A stretch of DNA of 64,000 bases, taken from assembly GCF_000718305.1 (NCBI RefSeq), contig NZ_JOFQ01000029.1:1-64000 (forward strand), written 5' to 3'. The notes under the pieces were generated by a model that saw nothing but the letters and a program-made list of their open reading frames with translations, was not told the origin of the DNA and made no database searches. The position numbers and the translations under genes were made by a program. This DNA comes from Streptomyces niger (GTDB lineage: Bacteria; Actinomycetota; Actinomycetes; Streptomycetales; Streptomycetaceae). Shown piece after piece: positions 34,921-44,249 of this stretch. Numbering within the stretch: position 1 is the first letter of the stretch; each line of letters begins with the position of its first letter.

Positions 34921-36570
34921 ATGCGGCAAGGCAGTGTGCGTGGTGATCGATCACGCCGACACCAGCCCGACGCCCAGGAGTTGGGCTGGGACGACAGCCT
35001 CTACGAAGGCCGCAGCGACGGGCAGCACGTGGACGACGGCGCGGCCGGCGGGCCCGCCGAGCCCGCCGGCCGCGGCAGACGCAAACGCCGAAGAGGGCGC
35101 CGGGTCCTGCGCTGGACCGCCGGCATCGCCGCGCTGCTCGTCCTCGGTACGGCGGGCGCGGGCTACCTCTACTACGAGCACCTCAACGGCAACCTTCGCA
35201 AAGGGGCGCTGGACCTCGGTGCGGGCGGGCTGAAGAAGCCCGAGCCCAACGCCTTCGGCCAGACCCCGATGAACATCCTCCTGCTCGGCTCCGACAGCCG
35301 GAACAGCAAGGCGAACCTCAAGCTCGGCGGCGCCAAGGCCGATGTGGGCCGCAAGCCGCTGGCGGACGTGCAGATGCTGCTGCACGTCTCCGCCGACCGC
35401 TCCAGCATGTCGGTGCTCTCGATACCCCGTGACACCCGGGTGACCATCCCCAAGTGCACCGACCCCAAGAGCGGCGACGTGTACCCGCAGACCACCGCGC
35501 CCATCAACCAGTCGCTGCAGCACGGCGGCCCGGGCTGCACGGTCGCCACGTGGAAAGAGCTGACCGGCATCTACATCGATCACTTCATGATGATCGACTT
35601 CGCCGGCGTGGTGGACATGGCCGACGCGGTGGGCGGCGTCCCCGTGTGCGTCGACGACAACATCTACTCGCACGACAGCAAGGGCCACGGCAGCGGGCTG
35701 AAGCTGACCAAGGGCGACCACAACATCAAGGGCGTGCAGGCGCTCCAGTGGCTGCGCACCCGCTACGGCTTCGAGGACAACACCGACATCGGCCGGGCCA
35801 AGGCCCAGCACATGTACATGAACTCGATGATCCGGCAGCTCAAGGCGGGCACCAAGCTCACCGACCCGGGCAAGCTCCAGGCGCTGGCGGAGGCCGCCAC
35901 CAAGGCGCTGACCGTGGACGACGGGCTCGGCAGCGTCAAGAAGCTCTACGACCTCGGCGGCGACCTCAACCGGGTGCCGGTCAAGCGGGTCACGATGGCG
36001 ACCATGCCCTGGTCGTACGGTCCGGGCGAGTCCTACGTCATCCCCAAGCCGGGCGACGCCGAGCAGGTCTTCGCGATGCTGCGCAACGACACGGCGCTGG
36101 ACGGCAAGGACGAGAAGAAGAAGCCCGCCGCCGCCCCGAAGGCCACGACGGCGAAGGATCAGCTCCAGATCACCGTGCAGAACGGCACCAACGGCGCGAT
36201 CCAGGGCCCGGTGGTGGGGCGCGCGAGCGCCGTGCAGGGGCAGTTGGCGACGCTCGGCTACACGGCCGCGGGCACGGACGCCACGCTCATCGCCCAGGCC
36301 GACACCACGATCACGTACGGCGGCAAGGACGCGGAGGGCGACGCGCTGGCCGTCGCCAAGGCGCTCGGGCTGCCCAAGAGCGCGGTGAAGGAGTCCAGTT
36401 CGGCGCAGGGCATCCGGCTGGTCGTCGGCAACGACTGGCGCACCGGCACCACGTACCCGAAGGCGGCCGGCGGCAAGCAGCAGGCGGAGAAGGCCCCGGA
36501 GAGCGCGGACGCCCTCAACGGCGAGGACAAGAAGGCCTGCATGAAGGTGAACCCGGGCTACACCTTCTGA
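34921..36570 (+). CDS. LCP-family protein 3 with LytR_C domain
   Basis: The 549-residue protein has an acidic then Arg-rich cytoplasmic start (GRGRRKRRRGRRVLR), a helix at about 62-82, an LCP domain at about 115-310 and a LytR_C domain from about 415. LCP elements are NILLLGSDSRNSKAN, VLSIPRDTRV and QWLRTRYGFEDNTDIGRAKAQ. I use ATG 34921, directly after GGGGAGGGG; the in-frame ATG at 34849 would add 24 poorly supported residues. It ends before a strong bidirectional terminator shared with the convergent GT2 gene. Confidence 0.93.
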   Translation: MRQGSVRGDRSRRHQPDAQELGWDDSLYEGRSDGQHVDDGAAGGPAEPAGRGRRKRRRGRRVLRWTAGIAALLVLGTAGAGYLYYEHLNGNLRKGALDLGAGGLKKPEPNAFGQTPMNILLLGSDSRNSKANLKLGGAKADVGRKPLADVQMLLHVSADRSSMSVLSIPRDTRVTIPKCTDPKSGDVYPQTTAPINQSLQHGGPGCTVATWKELTGIYIDHFMMIDFAGVVDMADAVGGVPVCVDDNIYSHDSKGHGSGLKLTKGDHNIKGVQALQWLRTRYGFEDNTDIGRAKAQHMYMNSMIRQLKAGTKLTDPGKLQALAEAATKALTVDDGLGSVKKLYDLGGDLNRVPVKRVTMATMPWSYGPGESYVIPKPGDAEQVFAMLRNDTALDGKDEKKKPAAAPKATTAKDQLQITVQNGTNGAIQGPVVGRASAVQGQLATLGYTAAGTDATLIAQADTTITYGGKDAEGDALAVAKALGLPKSAVKESSSAQGIRLVVGNDWRTGTTYPKAAGGKQQAEKAPESADALNGEDKKACMKVNPGYTF

Positions 36571-36585
36571 CACCCGGCCCGTGAC

Positions 36586-36631
36586 ACGACGGCGGCGGCC
36601 GGTCCCCGAGGGGGCCGGCCGCCGCCGTCGT
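36586..36631. terminator. Bidirectional terminator, LCP3 / GT2
   Basis: A perfect 17-bp stem (36586-36602 with 36615-36631) lies between convergent genes; the loop itself can pair further. Confidence 0.85.
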
Positions 36632-36645
36632 ACGTGTGCGCCGCC

Positions 36646-37692
36646 TTACGCGGTCTTCTCGGCCGGGGCCGTCACCGCCGGGCGGCGGCTGGCGATGACC
36701 TTCTTGGCCAGCGAGCGCGGGCTGGTGAGGAAGCCCCAGCCCCACGAGAAGTGCATGGTCGCCAGCGCGACGGGGATCTGGGCGCGGGCCTTGAGCGACA
36801 GGCCCTTGCCGGCCGGGACGGAGCCCGCCAGGATCGCCGCGAGGTAGGCGCCGGGGACGACGAAGCCCCAGGGCGTCACCGCCGCGCCGACCACGATGCC
36901 CGCGGCGAACGCGCACAGCGCGGTCGGCGGGGCCAGGTAGCGGGCGTTGATCGAACCGGCGTGGTAGCGCGCGACGACGTGCCGCCACCTGCCGTAGTCC
37001 TTGTACTGCTTGGCCAGCGCCTTCACGCTCGGCCGCGGCCGGTACTGCACCTTCAGCTCGGGCGAGAACCAGATCAGCCCGCCCGCCTCACGGATGCGGA
37101 AGTTCAGCTCCCAGTCCTGCGCTCGGATGAACTCGATGTTGTACCCGCCCTGCTGCTCCAGCGCCTCGCGCCGGAAGACGCCGAGGAAGACGGTCTCGGC
37201 GGGGCCCGCCTGACCGCCGGTGTGGAAGGCCGCGTTGCCCACCCCGATCTTCGAGGTCATGGCGGCCGCGACGGCCTCCTCCCAAGGCGTCTCGCCCTCG
37301 GCGTTCATGATGCCGCCGACGTTCTGCGCGCCGGTCTCCTCCAGGAGGCGCACGGCGGTCGCGATGTAGTTGCGCGACAGCATGCCGTGGCCGTCCACCC
37401 GCACCACGACGGGGTGGTGGGACGCCTCGATCGCGGCGTTCAGCGCGGCGGGCGTGCGGCCGGTGGGATTGGGCACGGTGTGGACCCGCGGGTCCTCCCG
37501 TACCAGTTCGGCGGCGATCTCGTCGGTGCGGTCCGTGGAGGGCCCGAGCGCGATCACCACCTCCATCTCGCCGTCGTACTCCTGCTCCAGGATGTGGCGC
37601 ACGGAGCTGCGCAGATGACGTTCCTCATTCAGCACCGGCATGATCACGGAGACTGCGGGGTGCCGGCTCGGCGTGGCGTGGGTGTCGTTCAT
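36646..37692 (-). CDS. Glycosyltransferase family 2 protein
   Basis: The 348-residue enzyme has a GT-A fold opening with PAVSVIMPVLNEERHLRSSV. The metal site is VVRVDGHGM near residue 97, where DGH replaces a strict DxD, and the acceptor region FIRAQDWELNFRIREAGG is near 195. Two or three C-terminal hydrophobic segments (about 250-290) suggest membrane attachment. It transfers a sugar from a nucleotide donor, probably to a lipid-linked envelope polymer given five LCP neighbours. It diverges from LCP4. The sugar cannot be named. Confidence 0.88.
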   Translation of the reverse strand: MNDTHATPSRHPAVSVIMPVLNEERHLRSSVRHILEQEYDGEMEVVIALGPSTDRTDEIAAELVREDPRVHTVPNPTGRTPAALNAAIEASHHPVVVRVDGHGMLSRNYIATAVRLLEETGAQNVGGIMNAEGETPWEEAVAAAMTSKIGVGNAAFHTGGQAGPAETVFLGVFRREALEQQGGYNIEFIRAQDWELNFRIREAGGLIWFSPELKVQYRPRPSVKALAKQYKDYGRWRHVVARYHAGSINARYLAPPTALCAFAAGIVVGAAVTPWGFVVPGAYLAAILAGSVPAGKGLSLKARAQIPVALATMHFSWGWGFLTSPRSLAKKVIASRRPAVTAPAEKTA

Positions 37693-37838
37693 CGGTGTTC
37701 ACGTTACCGCGAACGGACGTACGGGCCTGACGACAGCCGAGTGGCGCGGTGGGCCGGAGCGGCGTGTGATGACAGTCAGCCGATCATATCGACGTACTGT
37801 CGTCCGTCCCCCTGCTCCCTATGAGGAGGTGCCCCGCT

Positions 37839-39281
37839 ATGCCCCCACCGCCCCGCACCCTCCCGCTCCCCGCACCAGGCAGGCGGCGCCGGCGCGCCCG
37901 GTGGATCGTGCGGGTGATCGCCGTCTCGTCCGTCGCCCTGCTGGCCGCGAGCGGTATCGGCCATGCGATGGTCACCGGGGTGGACGAGGGCATCACCCGG
38001 GTGGACGCCTTCAAAGGGATGGACCACCGGCCGCGGCCCGTCACCGGGACCGGGATGACCTTCCTGGTCGCGGGCACCGACAACCGGGACCGGCTGTCGA
38101 AGGCGGAGAAGGACCGCTACCACCTGGGCGGCGCGCCCTGTCACTGCACCGACACGATCATGCTCGTCCACCTCTCGGCGGCCAGGGACCGGGCCAGCGT
38201 GATCAGCCTGCCCCGCGACTCCTTCGCCGAGGTGCCGGAGTACCGGAGCGACCGGACCGGACGGCAGGTGCCGGCCCACCCCGTCCGGCTGAACGCGGCG
38301 TACGCGGAGGGCGGCCCCAACCTCACCGTCCGCACCGTCGAGCACATGACCGGCGTGCACATCGACCACTACCTGGAGGTCGACTTCACCAGCTTCATGA
38401 AGACGGTGGACACGGTCGGCGGGGTGCAGGTGTGCACCACCACCCCGCTGAAGGACCGCTACACCGGGCTCGACCTGCCGAAGGGCACCAGCAAGCTGAA
38501 CGGCGGCGAGGCGCTCCAGTACGTCCGCGCCCGCCACCTCGACGGCGGCTCGGACCTGGGCCGCATGCAGCGCCAGCAGCGCTTCCTCGTCGCGCTGCTG
38601 CACCGCATCACCAACTCGGAAACGCTGATGAACCCGGTGGCCTTCAAGCGGATCACCTCGACCATGCTGGGCTCGCTGCGCGCCGACGCCGGCTTCGGGC
38701 CGCGCGAGATGGTCGCGCTCGGCCAGGCGCTGCGCAGCTTCAAGCCCTCCTCGTCGGAGTTCGCCTCCGTCCCCGTCGGTGACATCAACTACACCGTGCC
38801 GAACCTCGGCTCCACGGTGAAGTGGGACGAGGACCGGGCGGAGAAGCTCTTCGAGGCCATCCGCGCGGACCGTCCGCTGGCCGTCCACAAGAAGCGCAAG
38901 CAGCGCGCGACCATGGTCGACGTGGCGCCGGACGAGGTCCGGGTCCAGGTCGAGAACGGCACCGGCACCCGCGGCCTGGCCGCCAGGACCGACCGGGCGC
39001 TGCGCGCGGACGGCTTCGCGACCACCGGCGCGCCCCGCAACGCCCAGGCCCGGGCCGAGCGCACCGAGATCGCGTACGACCCGCGCTGGAACCGCTCGGT
39101 ACGGACGCTGGCCGCCGCGCTGCCCGGCGCGAAGCTGCGCGCGGTCCCGGGCCAGGGCCCGGTGCTGCGCGTCACGCTCGGCCCGGACCACAAGGAGGTG
39201 CACAAGGTGCGCGCCGAGCTGCCGGCCACCGGCTCGGGCGACGTCCCGGCCGTCACGGGGGACGAGGAGGAGTGCAAGTGA
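37839..39281 (+). CDS. LCP-family protein 4 with LytR_C domain
   Basis: The 480-residue protein has a Pro-rich, Arg-rich short cytoplasmic start, a helix at about 25-45, the LCP domain at about 65-270 and a LytR_C domain at about 365-455 (EVRVQVENGTGTRGLAART). LCP motifs are TFLVAGTDNRDRLSKAEKDR, SVISLPRDSFA and QYVRARHLDGGSDLGRMQRQQ. ATG 37839 is nine bases after AGGAGG; ATG 37821 overlaps that site and is rejected. A CHC motif beside the first loop (APCHCTDTIM) is unusual for the family. Confidence 0.93.
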   Translation: MPPPPRTLPLPAPGRRRRRARWIVRVIAVSSVALLAASGIGHAMVTGVDEGITRVDAFKGMDHRPRPVTGTGMTFLVAGTDNRDRLSKAEKDRYHLGGAPCHCTDTIMLVHLSAARDRASVISLPRDSFAEVPEYRSDRTGRQVPAHPVRLNAAYAEGGPNLTVRTVEHMTGVHIDHYLEVDFTSFMKTVDTVGGVQVCTTTPLKDRYTGLDLPKGTSKLNGGEALQYVRARHLDGGSDLGRMQRQQRFLVALLHRITNSETLMNPVAFKRITSTMLGSLRADAGFGPREMVALGQALRSFKPSSSEFASVPVGDINYTVPNLGSTVKWDEDRAEKLFEAIRADRPLAVHKKRKQRATMVDVAPDEVRVQVENGTGTRGLAARTDRALRADGFATTGAPRNAQARAERTEIAYDPRWNRSVRTLAAALPGAKLRAVPGQGPVLRVTLGPDHKEVHKVRAELPATGSGDVPAVTGDEEECK

Positions 39282-39286
39282 CGGCG

Positions 39287-39309
39287 CCGGACGGCCGGTG
39301 ACCGTCCGG
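39287..39309. terminator. Terminator between LCP4 and thioesterase
   Basis: An 8-bp stem CCGGACGG / CCGTCCGG with a 7-base loop between convergent genes. Confidence 0.55.
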
Positions 39310-39317
39310 GCTGCGGG

Positions 39318-39872
39318 TCAGCCCTCGTCGACGCCGTCGGCGGTGCGCCGCTCGCGCAGCTCCTTGATCGCGCGGCGGCGGGCCAGCCGGTGCGTACGGC
39401 GGATCTGCGCCTCCTGGTAGCGGCGCTTGTCGCGCTCGGTCTCGGGGATCACCGGCGGGACCGGGCGGGGCTTGCCGTTCTCGTCGACGGCGGCGAAGAC
39501 CAGGTAGGCGGAGCCGACCTGCTGGGCGGGGGTGGATTCGTTCCACCGCTCGGCCAGCACCCGTACGCCGACCTCCATGGAGGACCGGCCGGTCCAGTTG
39601 ACCTGGGCCTTCACGTGCACCAGGTCGCCGACCCTGACCGGCTCCAGGAACGCCATCTCGTCCATGGAGGCGGTGACGGCGGGACCGCCGGAGTGCCGGC
39701 CGGCCACCGCGCCCGCCGCGTCGTCCACCAGCTTCATGATCACGCCACCGTGTACGGTGCCGAGCAGATTGGTGTGGCTCGCATCCATGATGTGGCTGAG
39801 GGTGGTGCGCGAGACGGAGGTGGGCTTGCCCGGGAGGCTGCCCTCCGGGCCGTCGGTGACGAGGTCGGTCAT
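39318..39872 (-). CDS. Acyl-CoA thioesterase (hotdog fold)
   Basis: The 184-residue protein is a YciA/BACH-type hotdog thioesterase that hydrolyses acyl-CoA to free acid and CoA. The signature HTNLLGTVHGGVIMKLVDDAAG (about 33-54) includes the catalytic Asp/Asn region. The strand VTASMDEMAFLEPVRVGDLVHV follows. The C-terminal 40 residues are Arg-rich. It diverges from LCP5 over about 275 bases. The usual chain-length preference is not readable from sequence. Confidence 0.9.
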   Translation of the reverse strand: MTDLVTDGPEGSLPGKPTSVSRTTLSHIMDASHTNLLGTVHGGVIMKLVDDAAGAVAGRHSGGPAVTASMDEMAFLEPVRVGDLVHVKAQVNWTGRSSMEVGVRVLAERWNESTPAQQVGSAYLVFAAVDENGKPRPVPPVIPETERDKRRYQEAQIRRTHRLARRRAIKELRERRTADGVDEG

Positions 39873-40148
39873 ACGTCCACCCTATGCACCCCGGCGCGCA
39901 CCTTCCGCCCGAGTCGGTCGCGGACGTCCCCGACCGGTCCAGTTTGCTCACGTTTCAGACGATTACGCTCGCAATTGTTCGCAAACGCTCGCCCCGAGCG
40001 TCCCGAATCGTCGCTTCCACCCCACGCGGCCCATAGGTCACGCCCTCCCCTATATGCCGCCCCGGTTTGCATCAGCTCTGCAACAGCCGGGGTCCGATCC
40101 CGTCCCCGGCCTGTAAGGCGGGGCGTACCGGCAGGCACACTTTGCTCC

Positions 40149-41441
40149 ATGAACGAGTGGCGCGACGGGCACGCCCGTGACGACGACAGGAACCGGTACG
40201 GACGCGGCAGCGGCAGCGCCCAGCCGGAGGGCGCGCGTGCCATGCGCCAGGTGCGCCGGCAGCCCGCCGCCGGCCACGGGGAGCCGCCGCTGCCGCCCGG
40301 CATGTCGCCGCGCCGGCAGGCCGTACCGCCGCAGCCCGGGTACGACGGCGGCCACGGCGGTGGCGGCCGGTACGACGACGGGTACAACACCGGTCAGGTC
40401 TACGGCGGCGGTCGCGGCGGGGACGACGGCTACGGCAACGACGGTTACCGGCCCCGCCCCAACTGGGGCCGCCGCATCAAGGTGACGCTCACCACGCTGG
40501 TCGTCGTCGTGCTCGCCGTCTCGATCGGCACGTACTTCTGGGCCGACTCCAAGATGCGCAAGGAGGTCGACCTCAGCAAGGTGATCGACCGCCCCGAGGA
40601 GGGCGACGGCACCAACTACCTGATCGTCGGCTCCGACAGCCGCGAGGGGATGTCCGCGCAGCAGAAGAAGGACCTGCACACGGGCTCCGCCGAGGGCAAG
40701 CGCACCGACTCGATGATGATCCTGCACACCGGGTCCAACGGCCCGACGCTGATCTCCCTGCCGCGCGACTCCAACATCACGATCCCGCAGTTCCGCGGCT
40801 CGGAGTCGGGCAAGATGCAGCCCGCGATGGGCGCCAACAAGCTCAACGCCGCGTACTCCATCGACGGCCCGCAACTGCTGGTGCGCACCGTGGAGTACAA
40901 CACCGGCCTGCACATCGACCACTACGCCGAGATCGGCTTCGCCGGCTTCGCGAACATCGTCGACGCCATCGGCGGCGTGGACATGAAGCTCGACAAGGGC
41001 TTCAAGGACAAGTGGTCCGGCGCCGACTTCAAGGCCGGCGAGCAGACTCTGAACGGCCAGCAGGCCCTGGCGTACGTCCGTACCCGGCACGCCTTCGCCG
41101 GCAGCGACCTGGACCGCACCAAGAACCAGCAGAAGTTCCTCTCCACGCTGGCCCACCAGGTGGCATCGCCCGGCACGCTGCTGAACCCCTTCGAGCTGTA
41201 CCCCGCCATGGGCGCCGGCCTGGACACCCTCGTCGTCGACAAGGACATGGGCCCCTACTCGCTGGCCAAGATGTTCTTCGGGCTGAAGGACGTGACCAGC
41301 AAGGGCGGCGACGGCAAGTCCATGAACATGCCGGTCTCCGGCAGCGTCGGCGGCAACCTCGCGTGGGACATGCCCAAGGTCAAGCAGCTGGTGAACGAGC
41401 TGAAGAACGACGACCCGGTCACGGTCACCGCCGACCAGTGA
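40149..41441 (+). CDS. LCP-family protein 5 with Gly/Tyr/Asp-rich cytoplasmic tail
   Basis: The 430-residue protein has an unusually long cytoplasmic N-terminus of about 110 residues, rich in Gly, Tyr, Asp, Arg and Pro (GGHGGGGRYDDGYN...). It then has a helix (about 118-138) and an LCP domain to about 340. Motifs are YLIVGSDSREGMSAQ, TLISLPRDSNI and AYVRTRHAFAGSDLDRTKNQQ. There is no LytR_C domain. The ATG has only a weak ribosome site, so the exact start is less certain. It ends before a strong bidirectional terminator. Confidence 0.92.
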   Translation: MNEWRDGHARDDDRNRYGRGSGSAQPEGARAMRQVRRQPAAGHGEPPLPPGMSPRRQAVPPQPGYDGGHGGGGRYDDGYNTGQVYGGGRGGDDGYGNDGYRPRPNWGRRIKVTLTTLVVVVLAVSIGTYFWADSKMRKEVDLSKVIDRPEEGDGTNYLIVGSDSREGMSAQQKKDLHTGSAEGKRTDSMMILHTGSNGPTLISLPRDSNITIPQFRGSESGKMQPAMGANKLNAAYSIDGPQLLVRTVEYNTGLHIDHYAEIGFAGFANIVDAIGGVDMKLDKGFKDKWSGADFKAGEQTLNGQQALAYVRTRHAFAGSDLDRTKNQQKFLSTLAHQVASPGTLLNPFELYPAMGAGLDTLVVDKDMGPYSLAKMFFGLKDVTSKGGDGKSMNMPVSGSVGGNLAWDMPKVKQLVNELKNDDPVTVTADQ

Positions 41442-41479
41442 CCGGCCGGTGACCCGCTCGGGCACGTGAGAGACAACAA

Positions 41480-41520
41480 CGGGAAGGCCCCGGCTCCTCG
41501 GAGGAGCCGGGGCCTTCCCG
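41480..41520. terminator. Bidirectional terminator, LCP5 / acyl-CoA dehydrogenase
   Basis: A 41-base near-perfect palindrome with 20-bp arms (41480-41499 and 41501-41520) lies between convergent genes. Confidence 0.9.
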
Positions 41521-41537
41521 CGTGCAGGGGCCCGCCG

Positions 41538-42710
41538 TTACGGCAGGTTCCGCGCCATGACGATGCGCTGGACCTGGTTGGTGCCCTCGTAGATCTGGGT
41601 GATCTTCGCGTCGCGCATCATGCGCTCCAGCGGGTAGTCGCGGGTGTAGCCGTAGCCGCCGAGCAGCTGGACGGCGTCGGTGGTGATCTCCATGGCGGCG
41701 TCGGAGGCGTAGCACTTGGCGGCGGCGCCGAAGAAGGTGAGGTCCTCGTCCTTGCCGCCGGCGGAGATCCGCTCGGACTTGGCGGCGGCCGCGTAGGTGA
41801 GCTGGCGGGCCGCCTCCAGCTTCATGGCCATGTCGGCGAGCATGAACTGCACGCCCTGGAAGTCGCCGATCGGCTTGCCGAACTGCTTGCGCTCCTGGAC
41901 GTAGCCCTTGGCGTAGTCCAGCGCGCCCTGGGCGATGCCCAGCGCCTGGGCCGCGATGGTGATGCGGGTGTGGTCCAGGGTCTTCATGGCGGTGGCGAAG
42001 CCGGTGCCCTCCGCGCCGATCATGCGGTCGGCGGGGATGCGGACGTTGTCGAGGTAGACCTCGCGGGTCGGCGAGCCCTTGATGCCCAGCTTCTTCTCCG
42101 GCGCGCCGAAGGAGACGCCCTCGTCGCCCTTCTCGACCACGAAGGCGGAGATGCCCTTGGAGCGCTTCTCGGGGTCGGTGACGGCCATCACCGTGTAGTA
42201 CTCGGAGACGCCGGCGTTGGTGATCCAGCGCTTGACGCCGTTGAGCACCCAGTGGTCGCCGTCGCGGACGGCCTTGGTCTTCATGCCGGCCGCGTCCGAA
42301 CCGGCGTCCGGCTCGGAGAGGCAGTAGGAGAACATCGCGTCGCCCTTGGCCAGCGGGCCCAGGTACTTCTTCTTCAGCTCCTCGGAGCCGGAGAGGATCA
42401 CCGGCAGCGAGCCGAGCTTGTTGACGGCGGGGATCAGGGAGGAGGAGGCGCAGGCGCGGGCCACCTCCTCGATGACGATGACGGTGGCGAGCGCGTCGGC
42501 GCCGGCGCCGCCGTAGGCCTCGGGGACGTGCACGGCGTGCAGGTCATTGGCGACCAGGGCGTCCAGCGCCTCCTGCGGGAAGCGGGCCTCCTCGTCCACC
42601 GCGGTGGCGACCGGAGCGATCTTCGCCTCGGCGAGCGCGCGCACCGACTCGCGGAGCATGTCGTGCTCCTCGGCCGGCCGGTACAGATCGAAATCGGCGT
42701 TTCCCGCCAA
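41538..42710 (-). CDS. Acyl-CoA dehydrogenase
   Basis: The 390-residue flavoprotein introduces a trans-2,3 double bond in an acyl-CoA. Signatures are YCLSEPDAGSDAAGMKTKA (about 129-147, FAD/substrate site), GNALF-like VLNGVKRWITNAG, and the C-terminal QLLGGYGYTRDYPLERMMRDAKITQIYEGTN region. The catalytic Glu lies in QIYEGTN, as in short-chain enzymes. The best-supported start is TTG 42710, ten bases after GGGGAG; an overlapping ATG is out of frame. It diverges from UDP-glucose dehydrogenase. The AT-rich stretch CTAACTACCGTTAAGTAAC (42732-42750) just upstream is a possible promoter or operator. Confidence 0.92.
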   Translation of the reverse strand: MAGNADFDLYRPAEEHDMLRESVRALAEAKIAPVATAVDEEARFPQEALDALVANDLHAVHVPEAYGGAGADALATVIVIEEVARACASSSLIPAVNKLGSLPVILSGSEELKKKYLGPLAKGDAMFSYCLSEPDAGSDAAGMKTKAVRDGDHWVLNGVKRWITNAGVSEYYTVMAVTDPEKRSKGISAFVVEKGDEGVSFGAPEKKLGIKGSPTREVYLDNVRIPADRMIGAEGTGFATAMKTLDHTRITIAAQALGIAQGALDYAKGYVQERKQFGKPIGDFQGVQFMLADMAMKLEAARQLTYAAAAKSERISAGGKDEDLTFFGAAAKCYASDAAMEITTDAVQLLGGYGYTRDYPLERMMRDAKITQIYEGTNQVQRIVMARNLP

Positions 42711-42887
42711 GGTCTCTCATCTCCCCTGAGTGCTAACTACCGTTAAGTAACCTGTCGCGTTTCCCCGAATTCTAGAGCCGTGGCATTCCGTGGGGTACGT
42801 GAGGTTGCCGACAACGACCGGATCGCACACGACGCGTCACGGCTATGCTCGGGCCCGCAGTCACCTCAGTTCGCGTTTGGAGCGTCC

Positions 42888-44228
42888 ATGCCCCTCAAGA
42901 TCACCGTGATCGGCACCGGCTATCTCGGCGCCACGCACGCCGCCGCCATGGCCGAGCTCGGCTTCGAGGTGCTGGGGCTCGACATCGTGCCCGAGAAGGT
43001 CGAGATGCTCGGCCGCGGCGAGATGCCCCTGTACGAGCCGGGGCTGGAGGAGCTGCTGCGCCAGCACGTCGCGGGGCTTCCGGGCTCCAGCGGGCGGCTG
43101 CGGTTCACCACCTCCTGGGAGGAGGCCGGTGCCTTCGGTGACGTGCACTTCGTGTGCGTGAACACCCCGCAGAAGCACGGCGAGTACGCCTGCGACATGT
43201 CCTACGTCGACAGCGCCGTGGAGTCCCTGGCGCCGCACCTGACGCGCCCCACCCTGGTCGTCGGCAAGTCCACCGTGCCGGTGGGCAGCGCGGCGCGGCT
43301 GGCGAAGCGGCTGGCCGAGCTGGCGCCGGCCGGCGAGGAGGCGGAGCTGGCCTGGAACCCGGAGTTCCTGCGCGAGGGCTTCGCGGTCCAGGACACCCTG
43401 CGCCCCGACCGCCTCGTGGTGGGCGTCGCGAGCGAGCGCGCCGAGTCGCTGCTGCGCGAGGTGTACGCCACGCCGCTGGCCGAGGGCACGCCGTGGGTCG
43501 TGACGGACTACCCCACCGCCGAGCTGGTCAAGACCGCCGCCAACTCCTTCCTGGCCACCAAGATCTCCTTCATCAACGCGATGGCCGAGATCTGCGAGGC
43601 GGCCGACGGCGACGTCGTGAAGCTGGCCGAGGCGATCGGCTACGACGAGCGGATCGGCAAGAAGTTCCTGCGCGCCGGGGTCGGCTTCGGCGGCGGCTGC
43701 CTGCCGAAGGACCTGCGCGCGTTCATGGCGCGCGCCGGTGAGCTGGGCGCCGACCAGGCGCTGACCTTCCTCCGCGAGATCGACTCCATCAACATGCGCC
43801 GCCGCGGGCACATGGTGGAGCTGGCGCGCGAGGCGGTCGGCGGCGGCTTCCTCGGCAAGCGGGTCGCCGTCCTCGGCGCCACCTTCAAGCCCGATTCCGA
43901 CGACGTACGCGACTCCCCCGCGCTGAACGTCGCGGGCCAGATCCACCTCCAGGGCGGCCAGGTCACCGTCTACGACCCCAAGGGCATGGAGAACGCCCGC
44001 CGGGTCTTCCCCACCCTCGGCTACGCGCCGACCGCGCTGGACGCGGTGCGCGGCGCCGACGTGGTGCTGCACCTGACCGAGTGGCGCGAGTTCCGCGAGC
44101 TGGACCCGGCGACGCTGGGCGAGGTCGTGACGTACCGCCGCATCCTCGACGGCCGCAACGCGCTCGACCCGGAGCTGTGGCGCAAGGCCGGCTGGACGTA
44201 CCGGGCGCTGGGCCGCCCGCGCGCGTAA
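42888..44228 (+). CDS. UDP-glucose 6-dehydrogenase
   Basis: The 446-residue enzyme oxidises UDP-glucose to UDP-glucuronate with two NAD. The N-terminal Rossmann motif is VIGTGYLGATHAAAMAELG. The catalytic Cys is in GFGGGCLPKD (about residue 269), preceded by the conserved AELVKTAANSFLATKISF helix. The C-terminal NAD/UDP domain has VLGATFKPDSDDVRDSPAL. ATG 42888 fits the family start; the longer reading adds 36 residues of intergenic sequence. In this setting, the product could feed a glucuronate-containing wall polymer. Confidence 0.95.
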   Translation: MPLKITVIGTGYLGATHAAAMAELGFEVLGLDIVPEKVEMLGRGEMPLYEPGLEELLRQHVAGLPGSSGRLRFTTSWEEAGAFGDVHFVCVNTPQKHGEYACDMSYVDSAVESLAPHLTRPTLVVGKSTVPVGSAARLAKRLAELAPAGEEAELAWNPEFLREGFAVQDTLRPDRLVVGVASERAESLLREVYATPLAEGTPWVVTDYPTAELVKTAANSFLATKISFINAMAEICEAADGDVVKLAEAIGYDERIGKKFLRAGVGFGGGCLPKDLRAFMARAGELGADQALTFLREIDSINMRRRGHMVELAREAVGGGFLGKRVAVLGATFKPDSDDVRDSPALNVAGQIHLQGGQVTVYDPKGMENARRVFPTLGYAPTALDAVRGADVVLHLTEWREFRELDPATLGEVVTYRRILDGRNALDPELWRKAGWTYRALGRPRA

Positions 44229-44249
44229 CGCCGCTCCGCTCTCTCCGTA

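Noticed and set aside
39390..40148. Upstream extension of LCP5
   Set aside because: The open frame continues 253 codons upstream through the antisense of the thioesterase gene; the ATG at 40149 leads straight into LCP-like sequence and homologues have short N-termini.
42718..42720. ATG start for the acyl-CoA dehydrogenase at 42720
   Set aside because: It is out of frame with the enzyme and only one base from the ribosome site; TTG 42710 is in frame and correctly spaced.
42732..42750. TetR-type operator upstream of acyl-CoA dehydrogenase
   Set aside because: The AT-rich sequence is only a partial palindrome and I could not match it to a known operator, so I mention it only under the gene.
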